Assembly (NCBI RefSeq): GCF_004005995.1
Contig: NZ_CP034767.1
Coordinates: 930,001 to 994,000 of the forward strand
DNA: 64,000 nt
Direction: 5' to 3'
Source: Devosia sp. 1566
GTDB taxonomy: Bacteria; Pseudomonadota; Alphaproteobacteria; Rhizobiales; Devosiaceae
In this document: in pieces, positions 35,236 to 44,723 of the stretch
Layout of the letters: each line of letters opens with the position of its first letter
How positions within the stretch are numbered: position 1 is the first letter of the stretch
Position numbers and translations under genes: made by a program
Notes under the pieces: model-generated
What the model saw: only the letters and a program-made list of their open reading frames with translations
Databases searched by the model: none
What the model was told of the DNA's origin: nothing

Positions 35236-36104
35236 GTACGCTGACGGCAACGACACCGGTGCGCGCCCGCTGGCGCTTCCGTCAGTCCAGCGTAATCCCC
35301 GGGTTTGGCCTGACCCTCGGTTTCACGCTGACCTCTTTCTCCTTGATAATCCTCGTGCCGCTGGTCTTTCTCGTTTTGCGCTCCACCGGGCAGGGGCTCG
35401 GCGTGTTCTGGGCCGCAGCGGTTGATCCGCGGGTGGTGGGAGCACTGCGGGTCAGCTTTTTGACCGCGCTGTTTGCCGCGGTAGTGAATGTGATCTTCGG
35501 CACGCTGATTGCCTGGGTCCTGGTACGCTATCGCTTCCCGGGTCGGCGGCTCCTCGACGCAATGGTTGACCTGCCCTTTGCCCTCCCAACGGCGGTGGCT
35601 GGGGTGGCCCTGACGGCGATCTACGCGCCGAACGGCTTTGTTGGCGCCTTGCTCACGCCGCTGGGCATTCGGGTCGCCTATACGCCGACGGGCATCATCA
35701 TTGCGATGATCTTCATCGGCTTGCCTTTCGTGGTGCGTACCATCCAGCCCATCCTTGAGGAGGTCAGCCGCGAAGTAGAAGAGGTGAGTGCCACCCTGGG
35801 GGCTAATCGCTTTCAGACCATCACGCGCGTCGTGCTGCCGAGCTTGACGCCGGCCATCCTCACTGGGTTTGCGTTGGCATTCGCCCGAGCGGTAGGGGAA
35901 TATGGCTCCGTGATCTTCATTGCCGGTAACATTCCTTTTGTTTCGGAAATTGCGCCGCTGCTGATCGTCATTCGGCTGGAAGAGTTCAACTATACCGGCG
36001 CCGCCGTGATCGCGACCGTGATGCTGCTGATCTCCTTTGCCCTCCTCTTTGCCATCAACCTGATCCAAGCCTGGAGCCGAGCGAGGTATGGCTATGGCAA
36101 TTAG
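35232..36104 (+). CDS. cysT: Sulfate/thiosulfate ABC transporter permease CysT
   Basis: Inner-membrane permease of 290 aa with six predicted helices and the BPD-type loop EEVSATLGANRFQTITRVVLP (EAA motif contacting CysA). TLGFTLTSFSLIILVPL and AFARAVGEYGSVIFIAGN are characteristic of CysT. It starts with TTG: either 35229 or 35232. 35232 has the better distance (7 nt) from GGGG and overlaps the leader-ORF stop as TTGA. cysW starts 11 nt before its stop. The periplasmic sulfate-binding protein, normally the first gene of this operon, is not here and must be encoded elsewhere. Confidence 0.94.
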   Translation: MSTLTATTPVRARWRFRQSSVIPGFGLTLGFTLTSFSLIILVPLVFLVLRSTGQGLGVFWAAAVDPRVVGALRVSFLTALFAAVVNVIFGTLIAWVLVRYRFPGRRLLDAMVDLPFALPTAVAGVALTAIYAPNGFVGALLTPLGIRVAYTPTGIIIAMIFIGLPFVVRTIQPILEEVSREVEEVSATLGANRFQTITRVVLPSLTPAILTGFALAFARAVGEYGSVIFIAGNIPFVSEIAPLLIVIRLEEFNYTGAAVIATVMLLISFALLFAINLIQAWSRARYGYGN

Positions 36105-36942
36105 CCGACACTCCCCCATTTCAGAAAGCATCGGGGTCCGGCTCGCGCTGATCGTCATCAGCGTCCTGTTCATGGCGCTGTTTTTGCTGTTGCCGCTGGT
36201 GGCAGTGTTTTCGGAAGCGTTCCGGGCCGGGTTTGGCCCCTACCTCGCGGGGCTAAGCAGCCCGGACGCGCAGGCTGCGATCCGCTTGACCCTGCTGGTT
36301 GCGGCGATTGCAGTGCCGCTCAATGTCGTCTTTGGCATCTGCGCCTCCTGGTCTATCGCCAAGTTTGAGTTCAAGGGTAAGGCCTTCCTCATCACGCTGA
36401 TCGACCTGCCATTCTCCGTGTCGCCCGTGATCTCGGGCCTCGTTTATGTGCTGCTGTTCGGTGGCGGCAGCCTGCTGGGCCCGTGGCTAAAGTCCCACGG
36501 CATCGAAGTGCTGTTTGCGGTGCCGGGCATTGTCCTCGCCACCATCTTCGTCACCTTTCCCTTTGTCGCCCGTGAACTCATTCCCTTGATGCAGGATCAA
36601 GGCACGGGGGATGAGGAAGCGGCGCTGTCGCTCGGTGCCGATGGGTGGCAGACCTTCTGGCGCGTCACCTTGCCCAATATAAAATGGGGCCTGCTCTACG
36701 GCGTGCTGCTCTGCAACGCCCGTGCGATGGGCGAGTTCGGGGCCGTTGCGGTGGTGTCTGGCCGGATCCGCGGCCAAACCACGACCATCCCGCTGCAAGT
36801 CGAAATGTTCTACAACGAGTATAATGCCACGGCTGCTTTTGCGCTGGCGTCCCTCCTGGCCATGCTGGCCCTCGTGACGCTCGTGCTCAAGACCGCCCTG
36901 GAATGGCGCTTTGGCGATGAAATCGCCGCCAGCGGCCACTGA
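36094..36942 (+). CDS. cysW: Sulfate/thiosulfate ABC transporter permease CysW
   Basis: Second permease subunit, 282 aa, six helices, with the EAA loop [21 protein letters not shown] and [21 protein letters not shown], a CysW-type stretch. ATG at 36094 has GAGG 7 nt upstream; ATG at 36088 is in frame and only two residues longer. It overlaps cysT by 11 nt and leads into cysA 17 nt after its stop. Confidence 0.94.
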   Translation: MAISRHSPISESIGVRLALIVISVLFMALFLLLPLVAVFSEAFRAGFGPYLAGLSSPDAQAAIRLTLLVAAIAVPLNVVFGICASWSIAKFEFKGKAFLITLIDLPFSVSPVISGLVYVLLFGGGSLLGPWLKSHGIEVLFAVPGIVLATIFVTFPFVARELIPLMQDQGTGDEEAALSLGADGWQTFWRVTLPNIKWGLLYGVLLCNARAMGEFGAVAVVSGRIRGQTTTIPLQVEMFYNEYNATAAFALASLLAMLALVTLVLKTALEWRFGDEIAASGH

Positions 36943-36959
36943 TCGGAGATCGAGATTTA

Positions 36960-37997
36960 ATGGAAGTTCGCGTTAGCAATGTGCGCAAGGAGTTCGATGG
37001 CTTTGCCGCGCTCAAGGACGTGTCGCTCGATATCCGTTCAGGCGAGTTGATCGCCTTGCTGGGGCCCTCCGGCTCCGGCAAGACCACGCTGTTGCGCTTG
37101 ATCGCTGGGCTGGAAATGCCGAGCCAAGGCAAGATCTTCTTTGGCGACATGGACGCCTCGGAAAAGACGGTGCAGGAGCGCAATATCGGCTTTGTGTTCC
37201 AGCACTATGCGCTGTTCCGGCACATGACCATTCTCGAAAACATCTCCTTTGGCCTCAAGGTGCGCCCACGAGCCACGCGACCGCCAGCAGGGGAAATTCG
37301 ACGTCGCGCCATGGAACTGCTCGATCTCGTCCAGCTTTCCGGCCTCGAAAAGCGCTACCCCAATCAGCTTTCGGGCGGGCAGCGCCAGCGCGTGGCTCTC
37401 GCCCGCGCCCTGGCCATTGAGCCCGGCGTATTGCTGCTCGATGAACCTTTTGGCGCGCTCGACGCACAGGTCCGGCGCGAGCTGCGTCGGTGGCTGCGGG
37501 AAATGCATGACCGCACCGGTCATACCACTGTCTTTGTGACGCACGACCAGGAGGAAGCGCTCGAGCTGTCCGACCGCCTCTGCGTCATGAGCCAGGGGGC
37601 CATCGAACAGGTGGGCACCCCCGATGAGGTCTATGATCACCCCGCCTCGCCCTTCGTGTTCGGCTTTATCGGGGAATCCAGCGAACTGCCGGTGACGGTG
37701 GACAAAGGGGAACTGCTGGTTGCCGGTCGCGCGATCGGCGTGCCTGCTCCTGGGGTGCAGCCCGGTCCGGCGCGCATGTTCTTCCGGCCGCACGACGTGG
37801 ATCTGGTGGAAGGCGATGCGACGCTCGCTGGCACGGTGCACACCAGCCGCCGCGTCGGGGGAACACGACGGGTTGAAGTTGATCTCGGTCCGGCCAACCA
37901 CAAGGTGGAACTGGACCTTCCTTTTGATCATCCGGCTGGTGAACGCAGCCAGCTCACCTTCCGGCCGCGCCGCTGGCAGCTGTTCCCCGCCACCTGA
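36960..37997 (+). CDS. cysA: Sulfate/thiosulfate ABC transporter ATPase CysA
   Basis: ATPase subunit of 345 aa: Walker [20 protein letters not shown]-loop [13 protein letters not shown], signature [15 protein letters not shown], Walker [14 protein letters not shown]-loop [15 protein letters not shown], then a C-terminal TOBE-like regulatory domain (about 240-340). FRHMT after the Q-loop and the length are typical for CysA. It powers CysT/CysW for sulfate or thiosulfate import with a substrate-binding protein encoded elsewhere. Confidence 0.95.
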   Translation: MEVRVSNVRKEFDGFAALKDVSLDIRSGELIALLGPSGSGKTTLLRLIAGLEMPSQGKIFFGDMDASEKTVQERNIGFVFQHYALFRHMTILENISFGLKVRPRATRPPAGEIRRRAMELLDLVQLSGLEKRYPNQLSGGQRQRVALARALAIEPGVLLLDEPFGALDAQVRRELRRWLREMHDRTGHTTVFVTHDQEEALELSDRLCVMSQGAIEQVGTPDEVYDHPASPFVFGFIGESSELPVTVDKGELLVAGRAIGVPAPGVQPGPARMFFRPHDVDLVEGDATLAGTVHTSRRVGGTRRVEVDLGPANHKVELDLPFDHPAGERSQLTFRPRRWQLFPAT

Positions 37998-38085
37998 CGC
38001 TGCGATCAAAACAAGAGTTGGCATGGGGGGAACACGGGCACCTCACCCGCGTTGCCGGAGTCCAGTTGTTTCGAGTGACCTTCCC

Positions 38086-41000
38086 ATGACCACCCCTGCT
38101 GCCGAGGCTATTCCCTCGCGCCGGCTCGCCCCTCGGGGCAATCCAGCATCCATTGAGCAAGATCGATCGGCGGCTTCCCGGCAGCCGCCCGCCGCCGCAA
38201 CCGCGTTCCGCCTGGCGGCCATGCTTGGTGCGAACAGCTCAGTCCTGCTGATTGTCTCGAGTGAGCGTCGAGCTGAGGAAACCGCTCGAGCACTGCGCAG
38301 TTTTGCCCCCGAGGCCCAGGTGCTGTTGCTGTCTCCCTGGGATTGCCTCCCCTATGACCGGTCTTCCCCCAGCCATGAGAGCATGGGCCAACGGATGTCC
38401 GCCCTTCGGCAGTGCCTGGGTGAACGGGCCGGGGCCCGCGTCCTGGTAACGTCGGTGGATGCCGCGTTGCAGCGGGTTCCGCCATCTGAAGCCGTCAGCG
38501 GCTGTGTGCTTGAACTGCGCCGCGGTGAAACGCTGGACCGGCAAGCGCTCGAAGCGTTTGCCGGGCGCGCTGGTTACGAAGTTGACGACCGGGTAGATGA
38601 GCCTGGCGAGATTGCGCTCAGGGGCGGCGCGATCGAGATTTTTCCAGCCGACGGCGAAGCCCCATTCCGCCTGATGCTCGATGAAGCCGACCGGATCGAG
38701 AGCGTTTTTGCCTACGATCCGCGCAGCCAGCGGACCGAAGAGGAACAGGACAAGCTGCTTTTGGGGGCCGCCTCTGAATTGATCGGCGATGATGTCGAGC
38801 GGCTCCCCGGCGCCGAGCATCGGCTGCCGCAGCAATACGAGCGGCTGCAAACGGTCTTCGATTACCTTCCGGACGCCACCCTTTGGGTCAGCGAGATTGC
38901 GGCGGAGCGCGCGCCCACCTTGATCGAGCAGATCAGGGAAGCCCACCAAGCCGCAACTGACTTCGGCGCTGAATCAAGGCCGCTGCAGCCTGAGGCGCTT
39001 TACCTCTCCGGTGACGAGTGGACCACAGCGCTCGCGAGCCGCCAATTACAGGAGCTCGACCTGGAAGGGGTCGAGCCCGCACCGCGCTTTACCTTGGAGC
39101 GGAATCCCTCCCGCGCATTTGCGGGCTTCACGCGCGAGCAGCTGGAGGGTGGGCAACGAGTAGTGGTGACAGGCACCGACGGCGAACTGGAGCGGCTGCG
39201 AACAATGCTCCGCCGCTCCCGCGGGCCCTCGCCAAAGCTGCTGGCCACCTGGCACGATGTAGACGCGGAGCCAACGAACCAGCCTTTGGCGCTGCCCTTC
39301 GACCTCGACGCTGGCTTTGTGGACCGGGCCAACAACCTTGTTGTCATCGCCGCCCCTGACGCCTTGGGCACCCGCCTTGCCGACGCGGAACAAACCGATG
39401 CTGCCGTGCTGCTGGGCCAAACCGAGCTGCGGGTCGGCGACGTGGTAGTGCACGAGGACTATGGCGTCGGCATTTTGCGTGACCTTGATCGTGTCGAGGT
39501 AGAAGGGAGCGAGCAAGACACCGTGCGCCTGGAATACCATGGCGGTGCGTCCGTGCTGGTGCCGGTGGAGGACTTCGGTCGGTTGTGGCGCTATGGCGCC
39601 GACGCCGAGGCTGTCACACTGGACCGGCTGCACACCGATGCCTGGAAGAATCGGCGGGCGGAAGTCAGCGCTCAGATTGATGCCGCCGCCGAGGGATTGG
39701 CGGCAGCGGCCAAGGCCCGGGCACAGGCCACGGCCGAGCCGATCGAACCACCTGCGGCAGCTTTTGCGCGGCTTGCGGCCCGGTTCCCCTATCCAGAAAC
39801 ACCCGACCAGTCGGCCGCGATCCACGCAGTGCTGGAGGACCTGGCTTCCGGGCGGCCGATGAACCGCCTGGTCTGTGGCGATGTAGGGTTTGGCAAAACT
39901 GAAGTCGCATTGCGAGCAGCCGCGGCAGCGGCCTTGGCTGGCCGGCAAGTGGTGCTGGTCGCTCCCACGACGGTGCTGGTCCGCCAGCACCTGCAAAGCT
40001 TCGAGCGGCGCTTCGCGGGCACCGACATCAAGGTTGCCCAGCTCTCGCGTTTGCTGACGTCGGCGCAGAGCAAGGCGGTTAGGGAAGAGCTTGCGAGCGG
40101 AGAGGTCCAGGTCCTGGTGGCAACCGAAGCCGTGGTGGGCAAGGACGTGGCGTTCAATGACCTTGCCCTCGTGATCATCGATGAGGAGCAGCGGTTTGGT
40201 GCCAAGCTTAAGGCACAGTTGCGCGCGCTCGCACCCGATTTGCACGTGCTGATGATGAGCGCGACGCCGATCCCGCGCACCCTCCAGGCAGCCCTGGTGG
40301 GTTTGCAGGATGTGAGCATTATAGCGACCCCTCCCGCTCGCCGCCGGCCCATCCGCACTTTCCTGGCGCCCTTTGATGCGGGCTCGTTGCGCACCGCTTT
40401 GTTGCGCGAGCGGCGACGCGGCGGGCAAAGCTTCATTGTCGTGCCGCGCATCGAAGATATTCCTCCATTCGCCGAGGAACTGGCCCGCATCGTCCCGGAA
40501 TTCACGGTGGCGATCGCCCATGGCGATCTGCCCCCGGCCGAGATTGACCGGGTATTGGTGGATTTCGCCAATGGGGTGGGGGATATCTTGCTGGCCACCA
40601 CCATTATCGAAAGTGGTCTCGATGTGCCGCGCGCCAACACCATGCTGGTCTGGCACGCCGACCGCTTCGGCCTATCGCAGCTGCACCAGTTGCGCGGTCG
40701 CGTGGGTCGGGCCCGGGCCCAGGGGATCGCCTATCTCCTCACCGATCCCAACGATGAGATCCCCGAAGCTACACGGGCCCGTCTCTCGACGCTTGAGGCC
40801 TTTGACCGCCTGGGCTCGGGATTTGAAATCAGTGCCCGTGATCTTGACCTGCGCGGCGGCGGCGATCTGCTTGGCGACGAACAGGCCGGACATATGAAGT
40901 TGCTCGGGGCGGGGCTTTACCAGGATCTGCTGGAGCGCGCCGTCACCGCCGCCAAGGGGGAGGGCGGCAAACACAGCGGCCCCATTCATCTCAATCTGGG

Positions 41001-41394
41001 TGGCGGCGGCTCAATCCCGCCCGACTACGTTCCGGAAGCCGTGGTTCGCATCAATCTATATGCCCGGCTGCAACGGCTGCGCACCACCGAAGCCTTGGAT
41101 GCCTTTGCCGATGAACTGGCGGATCGTTTTGGCGAACTGCCTGAGGCGACCCGAACCCTCCTGGGTGCTGCTCGCATCGCCATTGCGGCGCCCGCCTTGG
41201 GCATCAGCAAGATCGAAGCCGGTCCCCTGGCGATCGCCCTGACCGCCCCGGAACGCAGCGCCCAGAGGCTCGCCAAAAAAAGCGGAGGCGTACTGGAACT
41301 GAGCGATGGACGACTCATCTCGCGCCAAGAAACGCAAACACCTGCCGAGCGGGTGCTCATCATTGGTGAACTGCTGGAAAGCCTAGCCGCCTAG
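38086..41394 (+). CDS. Mfd-like (TRCF) DNA translocase, divergent
   Basis: Protein of 1102 aa with the domain order of transcription-repair coupling factor. A UvrB-like N-terminal part (about 40-330) has the LLSPWDCLPYDRSSPS and RGGAIEIFPA blocks. A CarD-like RNA-polymerase interaction domain (about 440-530) has GDVVVHEDYGVGILRDLD. A RecG-type helicase has CGDVGFGKTEVALRAA (Walker A), IDEEQRFGAKLK, MMSATPIPRTLQAAL and QLHQLRGRVGRARAQG, and a C-terminal TRCF domain follows. Many residues differ from canonical Mfd (for example SATPIPRTLQAALVGLQDV, HADRFGLSQLHQLRG), and the protein is about 50 residues shorter. It may be the only Mfd of the strain or a paralogue. ATG at 38086 is used; ATG at 38023 is possible. 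Confidence 0.85.
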   Translation: MTTPAAEAIPSRRLAPRGNPASIEQDRSAASRQPPAAATAFRLAAMLGANSSVLLIVSSERRAEETARALRSFAPEAQVLLLSPWDCLPYDRSSPSHESMGQRMSALRQCLGERAGARVLVTSVDAALQRVPPSEAVSGCVLELRRGETLDRQALEAFAGRAGYEVDDRVDEPGEIALRGGAIEIFPADGEAPFRLMLDEADRIESVFAYDPRSQRTEEEQDKLLLGAASELIGDDVERLPGAEHRLPQQYERLQTVFDYLPDATLWVSEIAAERAPTLIEQIREAHQAATDFGAESRPLQPEALYLSGDEWTTALASRQLQELDLEGVEPAPRFTLERNPSRAFAGFTREQLEGGQRVVVTGTDGELERLRTMLRRSRGPSPKLLATWHDVDAEPTNQPLALPFDLDAGFVDRANNLVVIAAPDALGTRLADAEQTDAAVLLGQTELRVGDVVVHEDYGVGILRDLDRVEVEGSEQDTVRLEYHGGASVLVPVEDFGRLWRYGADAEAVTLDRLHTDAWKNRRAEVSAQIDAAAEGLAAAAKARAQATAEPIEPPAAAFARLAARFPYPETPDQSAAIHAVLEDLASGRPMNRLVCGDVGFGKTEVALRAAAAAALAGRQVVLVAPTTVLVRQHLQSFERRFAGTDIKVAQLSRLLTSAQSKAVREELASGEVQVLVATEAVVGKDVAFNDLALVIIDEEQRFGAKLKAQLRALAPDLHVLMMSATPIPRTLQAALVGLQDVSIIATPPARRRPIRTFLAPFDAGSLRTALLRERRRGGQSFIVVPRIEDIPPFAEELARIVPEFTVAIAHGDLPPAEIDRVLVDFANGVGDILLATTIIESGLDVPRANTMLVWHADRFGLSQLHQLRGRVGRARAQGIAYLLTDPNDEIPEATRARLSTLEAFDRLGSGFEISARDLDLRGGGDLLGDEQAGHMKLLGAGLYQDLLERAVTAAKGEGGKHSGPIHLNLGGGGSIPPDYVPEAVVRINLYARLQRLRTTEALDAFADELADRFGELPEATRTLLGAARIAIAAPALGISKIEAGPLAIALTAPERSAQRLAKKSGGVLELSDGRLISRQETQTPAERVLIIGELLESLAA

Positions 41395-41507
41395 GTGGCC
41401 AGGAACAACCGGATCACGAGGCCAAGAGCGGTTACAGCCGCAACCCCCGCGATCCACAGGCCAACGAACCACAACCATTGGCTGGCCCTTGAACGGGGGC
41501 CGGTCAA
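41391..41507 (-). CDS. DUF2474-type small membrane subunit of cytochrome bd
   Basis: A 38 aa ORF with one transmembrane helix (WLWFVGLWIAGVAAVTALG, then VIRLFL), matching the W-x-x-x-GLWxxGV...R pattern of the DUF2474 proteins encoded after cioAB/cydAB in proteobacteria. TTG at 41507 has AGGAGGG 6 nt before it and overlaps the cydB stop (TTGA), so translation is coupled to cydB. Its stop overlaps the stop of the convergent Mfd-like gene by 4 nt. By analogy with CydX it likely stabilises the oxidase; that role is inferred. Confidence 0.75.
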   Translation of the reverse strand: MTGPRSRASQWLWFVGLWIAGVAAVTALGLVIRLFLAT

Positions 41508-42514
41508 TGGTAGCCCTCCTCCGGGTCGATCTTGCCGCGAAACACCCAATAGGCATAGGCGGTGTAGGCCAGGATAACTGGCACCAGAACAACAGCGCCA
41601 ACCAGCAGGAACAGCAAGGAGCTATCGGGCGCCGCGGCTTCCTCGATAGTAAAGCTGCCCGGCACGATATAGGGGTAAAAGCTGATGCCGACCCCGGCAA
41701 AGCTCAAGACAAACAGCCCCAACGCGGCGAGAAAGGGCTGCAAGTGCTTGTCGGTTACGAGCCCCTGCCAAAGGGCAAAGGCGCAGGCGGCCAGCAGCAG
41801 GGGAACCACGCCCGAAAACAACATCGTGGGCCAGCCAAACCAGCGCTCGAAGTAAACCTGGTTGATGAAGGGGCTCCACAGCGAGACCACGCCGATTAGC
41901 ACGAGCAGGCCCGCGCCCGACCACATCGCCACTTTGCGCGCATGGGCCTGCAGTTCCCCTGAGGTCTTAAGGTTGAGCCAGGTTGCGCCCAGCAAAGCAT
42001 AGCCAACCACAACAGCGACGCCGCACAGCACGGAAAAGGGCGACAGCCAGTCCCACCAGCCTCCAGCGTAGGAGCGGCCCTCGACCCGGATACCTTGCAC
42101 CAGTGCACCCAGCGCAATGCCCTGGGTAAACCCGGCCAAGGTGGAGCCGATCCAGAACCCCTTGTCCCACCAGGCAGAGCCGCGATGGGTGCGCCAGCGA
42201 AACTCGAAGGCAACGCCGCGAAAGATCAGGCCGAGCAGCATCAGAATGATCGGCATGTAAAGGGCCGGCAGCACGGTGGCATAAGCCACCGGGAACACCG
42301 CCATCAGCCCACCGCCGCCCAGCACCAGCCAGGTTTCATTGCCGTCCCATACCGGGGCGACCGAATTGGTCATCACGTCGCGGTCGTGCCGCTTGGGGAA
42401 GAACGGAAACAGGATCCCGATCCCCAGATCAAAGCCGTCCAGCACCACATAGGCCAGCACCGCAAAGGCGATGATCCCGGCCCAGATTGTTGGCAGATCA
42501 AGGTCAATTGGCAC
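41504..42514 (-). CDS. cydB: Cytochrome bd oxidase subunit II
   Basis: Membrane subunit of the quinol oxidase, 336 aa, with eight to nine predicted helices. It begins DLPTIWAGIIAFAVLAYVV and carries LDGFDLGIGILFPF, VWDGNETWLVLGGG, RGVAFEFRWR and PYIVPGSFTIEEAAAP, typical CydB/CioB blocks. The start overlaps cydA by 11 nt. The product does not bind haem but stabilises the haem sites in CydA. The DUF2474 gene overlaps its stop. Confidence 0.96.
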   Translation of the reverse strand: MPIDLDLPTIWAGIIAFAVLAYVVLDGFDLGIGILFPFFPKRHDRDVMTNSVAPVWDGNETWLVLGGGGLMAVFPVAYATVLPALYMPIILMLLGLIFRGVAFEFRWRTHRGSAWWDKGFWIGSTLAGFTQGIALGALVQGIRVEGRSYAGGWWDWLSPFSVLCGVAVVVGYALLGATWLNLKTSGELQAHARKVAMWSGAGLLVLIGVVSLWSPFINQVYFERWFGWPTMLFSGVVPLLLAACAFALWQGLVTDKHLQPFLAALGLFVLSFAGVGISFYPYIVPGSFTIEEAAAPDSSLLFLLVGAVVLVPVILAYTAYAYWVFRGKIDPEEGYH

Positions 42515-43928
42515 CGGCGCCTCCTGATCGGATCGGGTCTTCCTGCGCGGGGCCGGGCATGATTCCGGCGGCGCGATGCGGGCCTTTGTCTAGCTCGTGA
42601 TCCTCCTCTAGGATCGGCGGCCGGCGCATCAACCGGAACAGATAGAAGACGCCCGCGCCGAAGACGACGAAGTAAACGATGATGAACGCGGTCAAAGAGG
42701 CGCCCACTGCCGGTGCCGCTACGGGTGACAAGCTGTCGGCGGTGCGCATAACGCCGTAAACAGTGTAGGGCTGCCGGCCGACTTCCGTGGTGTACCAGCC
42801 CGCGAGCACGGCAACATAGCCGGACGGTCCCATCACCAGCGCTGCGCGATGCAGCCATGAATTGGTGAAAAGGGTCTTGCGCCAGCGCGCCCATAGTGAC
42901 CACAGCCCGATGCCGAGCATCAGAAAGCCGATACCGACCATGATCCGGAAGGTGAAGAACGGGATCAAGGCTGGCGGACGGTCTTCAGGTGCCCACTCCT
43001 TGAGGCCTTTGACCTCACCATCGAGCTTGTGGGTCAGGATCAGCGAGCCGAGCTTGGGAATCTCGATTGCGAAATGGGTCGTTTCAGCCTTGTCGTCCGG
43101 AATCCCGAACAGGATCAGCGGCGCGCCGTCAGTATGGGTCTCATAATGCCCTTCCATGGCGGCGATCTTCGCTGGCTGATATTCGAGCGTATTGAGCCCC
43201 TGCAGGTCGCCAGCAAATATTTGCAACGGGGTGACCACGGCCGCCATCCACATGGCCATGGAGAACATGATCTGTGCCTGACGGTTCGATCTGTCCCGCA
43301 ACATATGCCAGGCCCCCACGGCACCGACGGTGAATGCGGTGGTGAGATAGGCGGCGAGCACGGTATGAGTGAGACGATACGGGAACGAGGGGTTGAAGAT
43401 GATCGCCCACCAATCCTCGGGCAGGAAGATGCCGTTCTCAGCGACGGAATAGCCCGCCGGAGTATGCATCCAGCTATTGGCTGAGGTGATCCAGGTAGCG
43501 GAGATCAGGGTGCCCAACGCCACGGCACACACTGCAACCATGTGGAGCGTATCGCCCACGCGTTGACGGCCAAACAGAGCAATGCCGAGGAAACCGGCTT
43601 CAAGGAAGAACGCCGTCAGCACTTCATAGCCCATCAAGGGGCCAATAACCGCGCCTGCGCGGTCGGAGAACACGGACCAGTTTGTGCCGAACTGGTAGCT
43701 CATCACGATGCCTGAAACCACGCCCATGCCAAAGGTTACGGCAAAGATGGTCTTCCAATATTCAAACAGGCGTAGATAGGCGTGGTCGCGTTTCCACAGC
43801 CAGAGACCATTGAGGACGGCAAGAAAGCTGGCCAGCCCGATGGAAAATGCGGGAAAGATGAAGTGGAATGATACCGTGAACGCGAATTGGATGCGCGCCA
43901 GGAGCTCTGCTGTAAGGCCATAGGTCAT
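42504..43928 (-). CDS. cydA: Cytochrome bd oxidase subunit I (CioA-like, short Q-loop)
   Basis: Quinol:O2 oxidoreductase subunit of 474 aa carrying haems b558, b595 and d. Recognisable are FTVSFHFIFPAFSIGLA (axial His), EAGFLGIALFGRQRVGD, SANSWMHTPAGY, and GWYTTEVGRQPYTVYG near the C terminus. The Q-loop after FAGDLQGLN is short, the form seen in cyanide-insensitive CioA and many alphaproteobacteria. GGAG lies 7 nt before the ATG. The upstream region carries two inverted repeats. The oxidase serves micro-oxic or NO/cyanide-stressed respiration. It lies about 9 kb from the truncated-haemoglobin gene, which may be a coincidence. Confidence 0.96.
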   Translation of the reverse strand: MTYGLTAELLARIQFAFTVSFHFIFPAFSIGLASFLAVLNGLWLWKRDHAYLRLFEYWKTIFAVTFGMGVVSGIVMSYQFGTNWSVFSDRAGAVIGPLMGYEVLTAFFLEAGFLGIALFGRQRVGDTLHMVAVCAVALGTLISATWITSANSWMHTPAGYSVAENGIFLPEDWWAIIFNPSFPYRLTHTVLAAYLTTAFTVGAVGAWHMLRDRSNRQAQIMFSMAMWMAAVVTPLQIFAGDLQGLNTLEYQPAKIAAMEGHYETHTDGAPLILFGIPDDKAETTHFAIEIPKLGSLILTHKLDGEVKGLKEWAPEDRPPALIPFFTFRIMVGIGFLMLGIGLWSLWARWRKTLFTNSWLHRAALVMGPSGYVAVLAGWYTTEVGRQPYTVYGVMRTADSLSPVAAPAVGASLTAFIIVYFVVFGAGVFYLFRLMRRPPILEEDHELDKGPHRAAGIMPGPAQEDPIRSGGAGAN

Positions 43929-44016
43929 GACAACGCTCCGCCAAGACGCCGAACTACTCTATTTCAGCCCAGCTCCAACGCCCCCGTTTTCGGGAAAGAA
44001 GCTGGTGCCGGAGCGC

Positions 44017-44041
44017 GGTGCCTGATCGGTATGTAGGCACC
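44017..44041. repeat. Inverted repeat upstream of cydA
   Basis: GGTGCCT (44017-44023) and AGGCACC (44035-44041), perfect arms with an 11-nt spacer, about 90 nt before the cydA ATG; a third GGTGCC is at 44004-44009. It may be an operator or an mRNA hairpin. I see no FNR-type box in this region. Confidence 0.4.
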
Positions 44042-44099
44042 AAGTGCGCAGCAGCACAATCCGCCGGGGCCGCGGCAAAACGGCCCGCATGTTCGCGTG

Positions 44100-44119
44100 T
44101 GGACCTCCAATATGGTCCA
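44100..44119. repeat. Second inverted repeat upstream of cydA
   Basis: TGGACC (44100-44105) and GGTCCA (44114-44119) with an 8-nt spacer, 172 nt upstream of cydA. Possible regulatory site; nothing else in this gap suggests a gene. Confidence 0.35.
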
Positions 44120-44126
44120 AAGACAG

Positions 44127-44157
44127 GAAAGCCGCCCGGGAGGAGGGGGCGGCTTTC
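44127..44157 (-). terminator. Terminator-like hairpin after the DUF1236 gene
   Basis: Perfect 11-bp stem GAAAGCCGCCC/GGGCGGCTTTC with a 9-nt loop, 43 nt past the DUF1236 stop on the minus strand. The T-tract is partly inside the stem, and only a short T-rich stretch follows. Confidence 0.55.
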
Positions 44158-44200
44158 GGGAAGGGGAGCGGACTGGTCCGCTCCCGATCTTGAAACGGGC

Positions 44201-44638
44201 TTACTGGCCCGCAACCACCGTACCAGGCGAGTAGATCACGGAGCGGTTGCCCAGATCCACGAAGTAGACGCGATCTTCGGTGTAGAAGTAACCGAGATTG
44301 TCGCGGCCCTCGACCGGAGCGATCACGACGGTTTCTGGAACCACATAACCAACGTCGACGTCGCCATCGATGACCACTGGCTCGGTTGGGTTGAGGCGGA
44401 CATAATCAATGTCGCTGGCCTCGACGCCGGCTTCCGCACCGATTGTGGCGCCCGTAAAGCCGCCGATGATCGCTCCGATCGGCCCGAAGATCAGCCCACC
44501 GGCAACGGCGCCAGCAACACCGCCTGAGGTCGCTCCAACAGCTGCGCCAGCATCCGTGTTGTTCTTGAGGATCTGGGCAAATGCCGGGCTAACGCCCATT
44601 GCGATAACAGCCACCGAAGCCAAGAGAATCTTCTTCAT
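44201..44638 (-). CDS. Secreted Gly-zipper/DUF1236-type protein
   Basis: Protein of 145 aa. A signal peptide (KKILLASVAVIAMGVSPAFAQ) is followed by a Gly-rich zipper-like stretch (about 30-70, GAVAGGLIFGPIGAIIGGF) and a C-terminal DUF1236-like segment ending RSVIYSPGTVVAGQ. Such small proteins are plentiful in Hyphomicrobiales and often stress-induced; their role is unknown. ATG at 44638 follows GGAG by 7 nt. A sigma-EcfG-type promoter at 44724-44748 would give an 80-nt leader. Confidence 0.82.
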   Translation of the reverse strand: MKKILLASVAVIAMGVSPAFAQILKNNTDAGAAVGATSGGVAGAVAGGLIFGPIGAIIGGFTGATIGAEAGVEASDIDYVRLNPTEPVVIDGDVDVGYVVPETVVIAPVEGRDNLGYFYTEDRVYFVDLGNRSVIYSPGTVVAGQ

Positions 44639-44723
44639 TGTTATACTCCAAATTGTTCCGGTGCCCCGTTCGTGCACCTTGGTTCGCGCCGTAAAAACTG
44701 CGCTCTTGCCCCGCGGCAGACAG

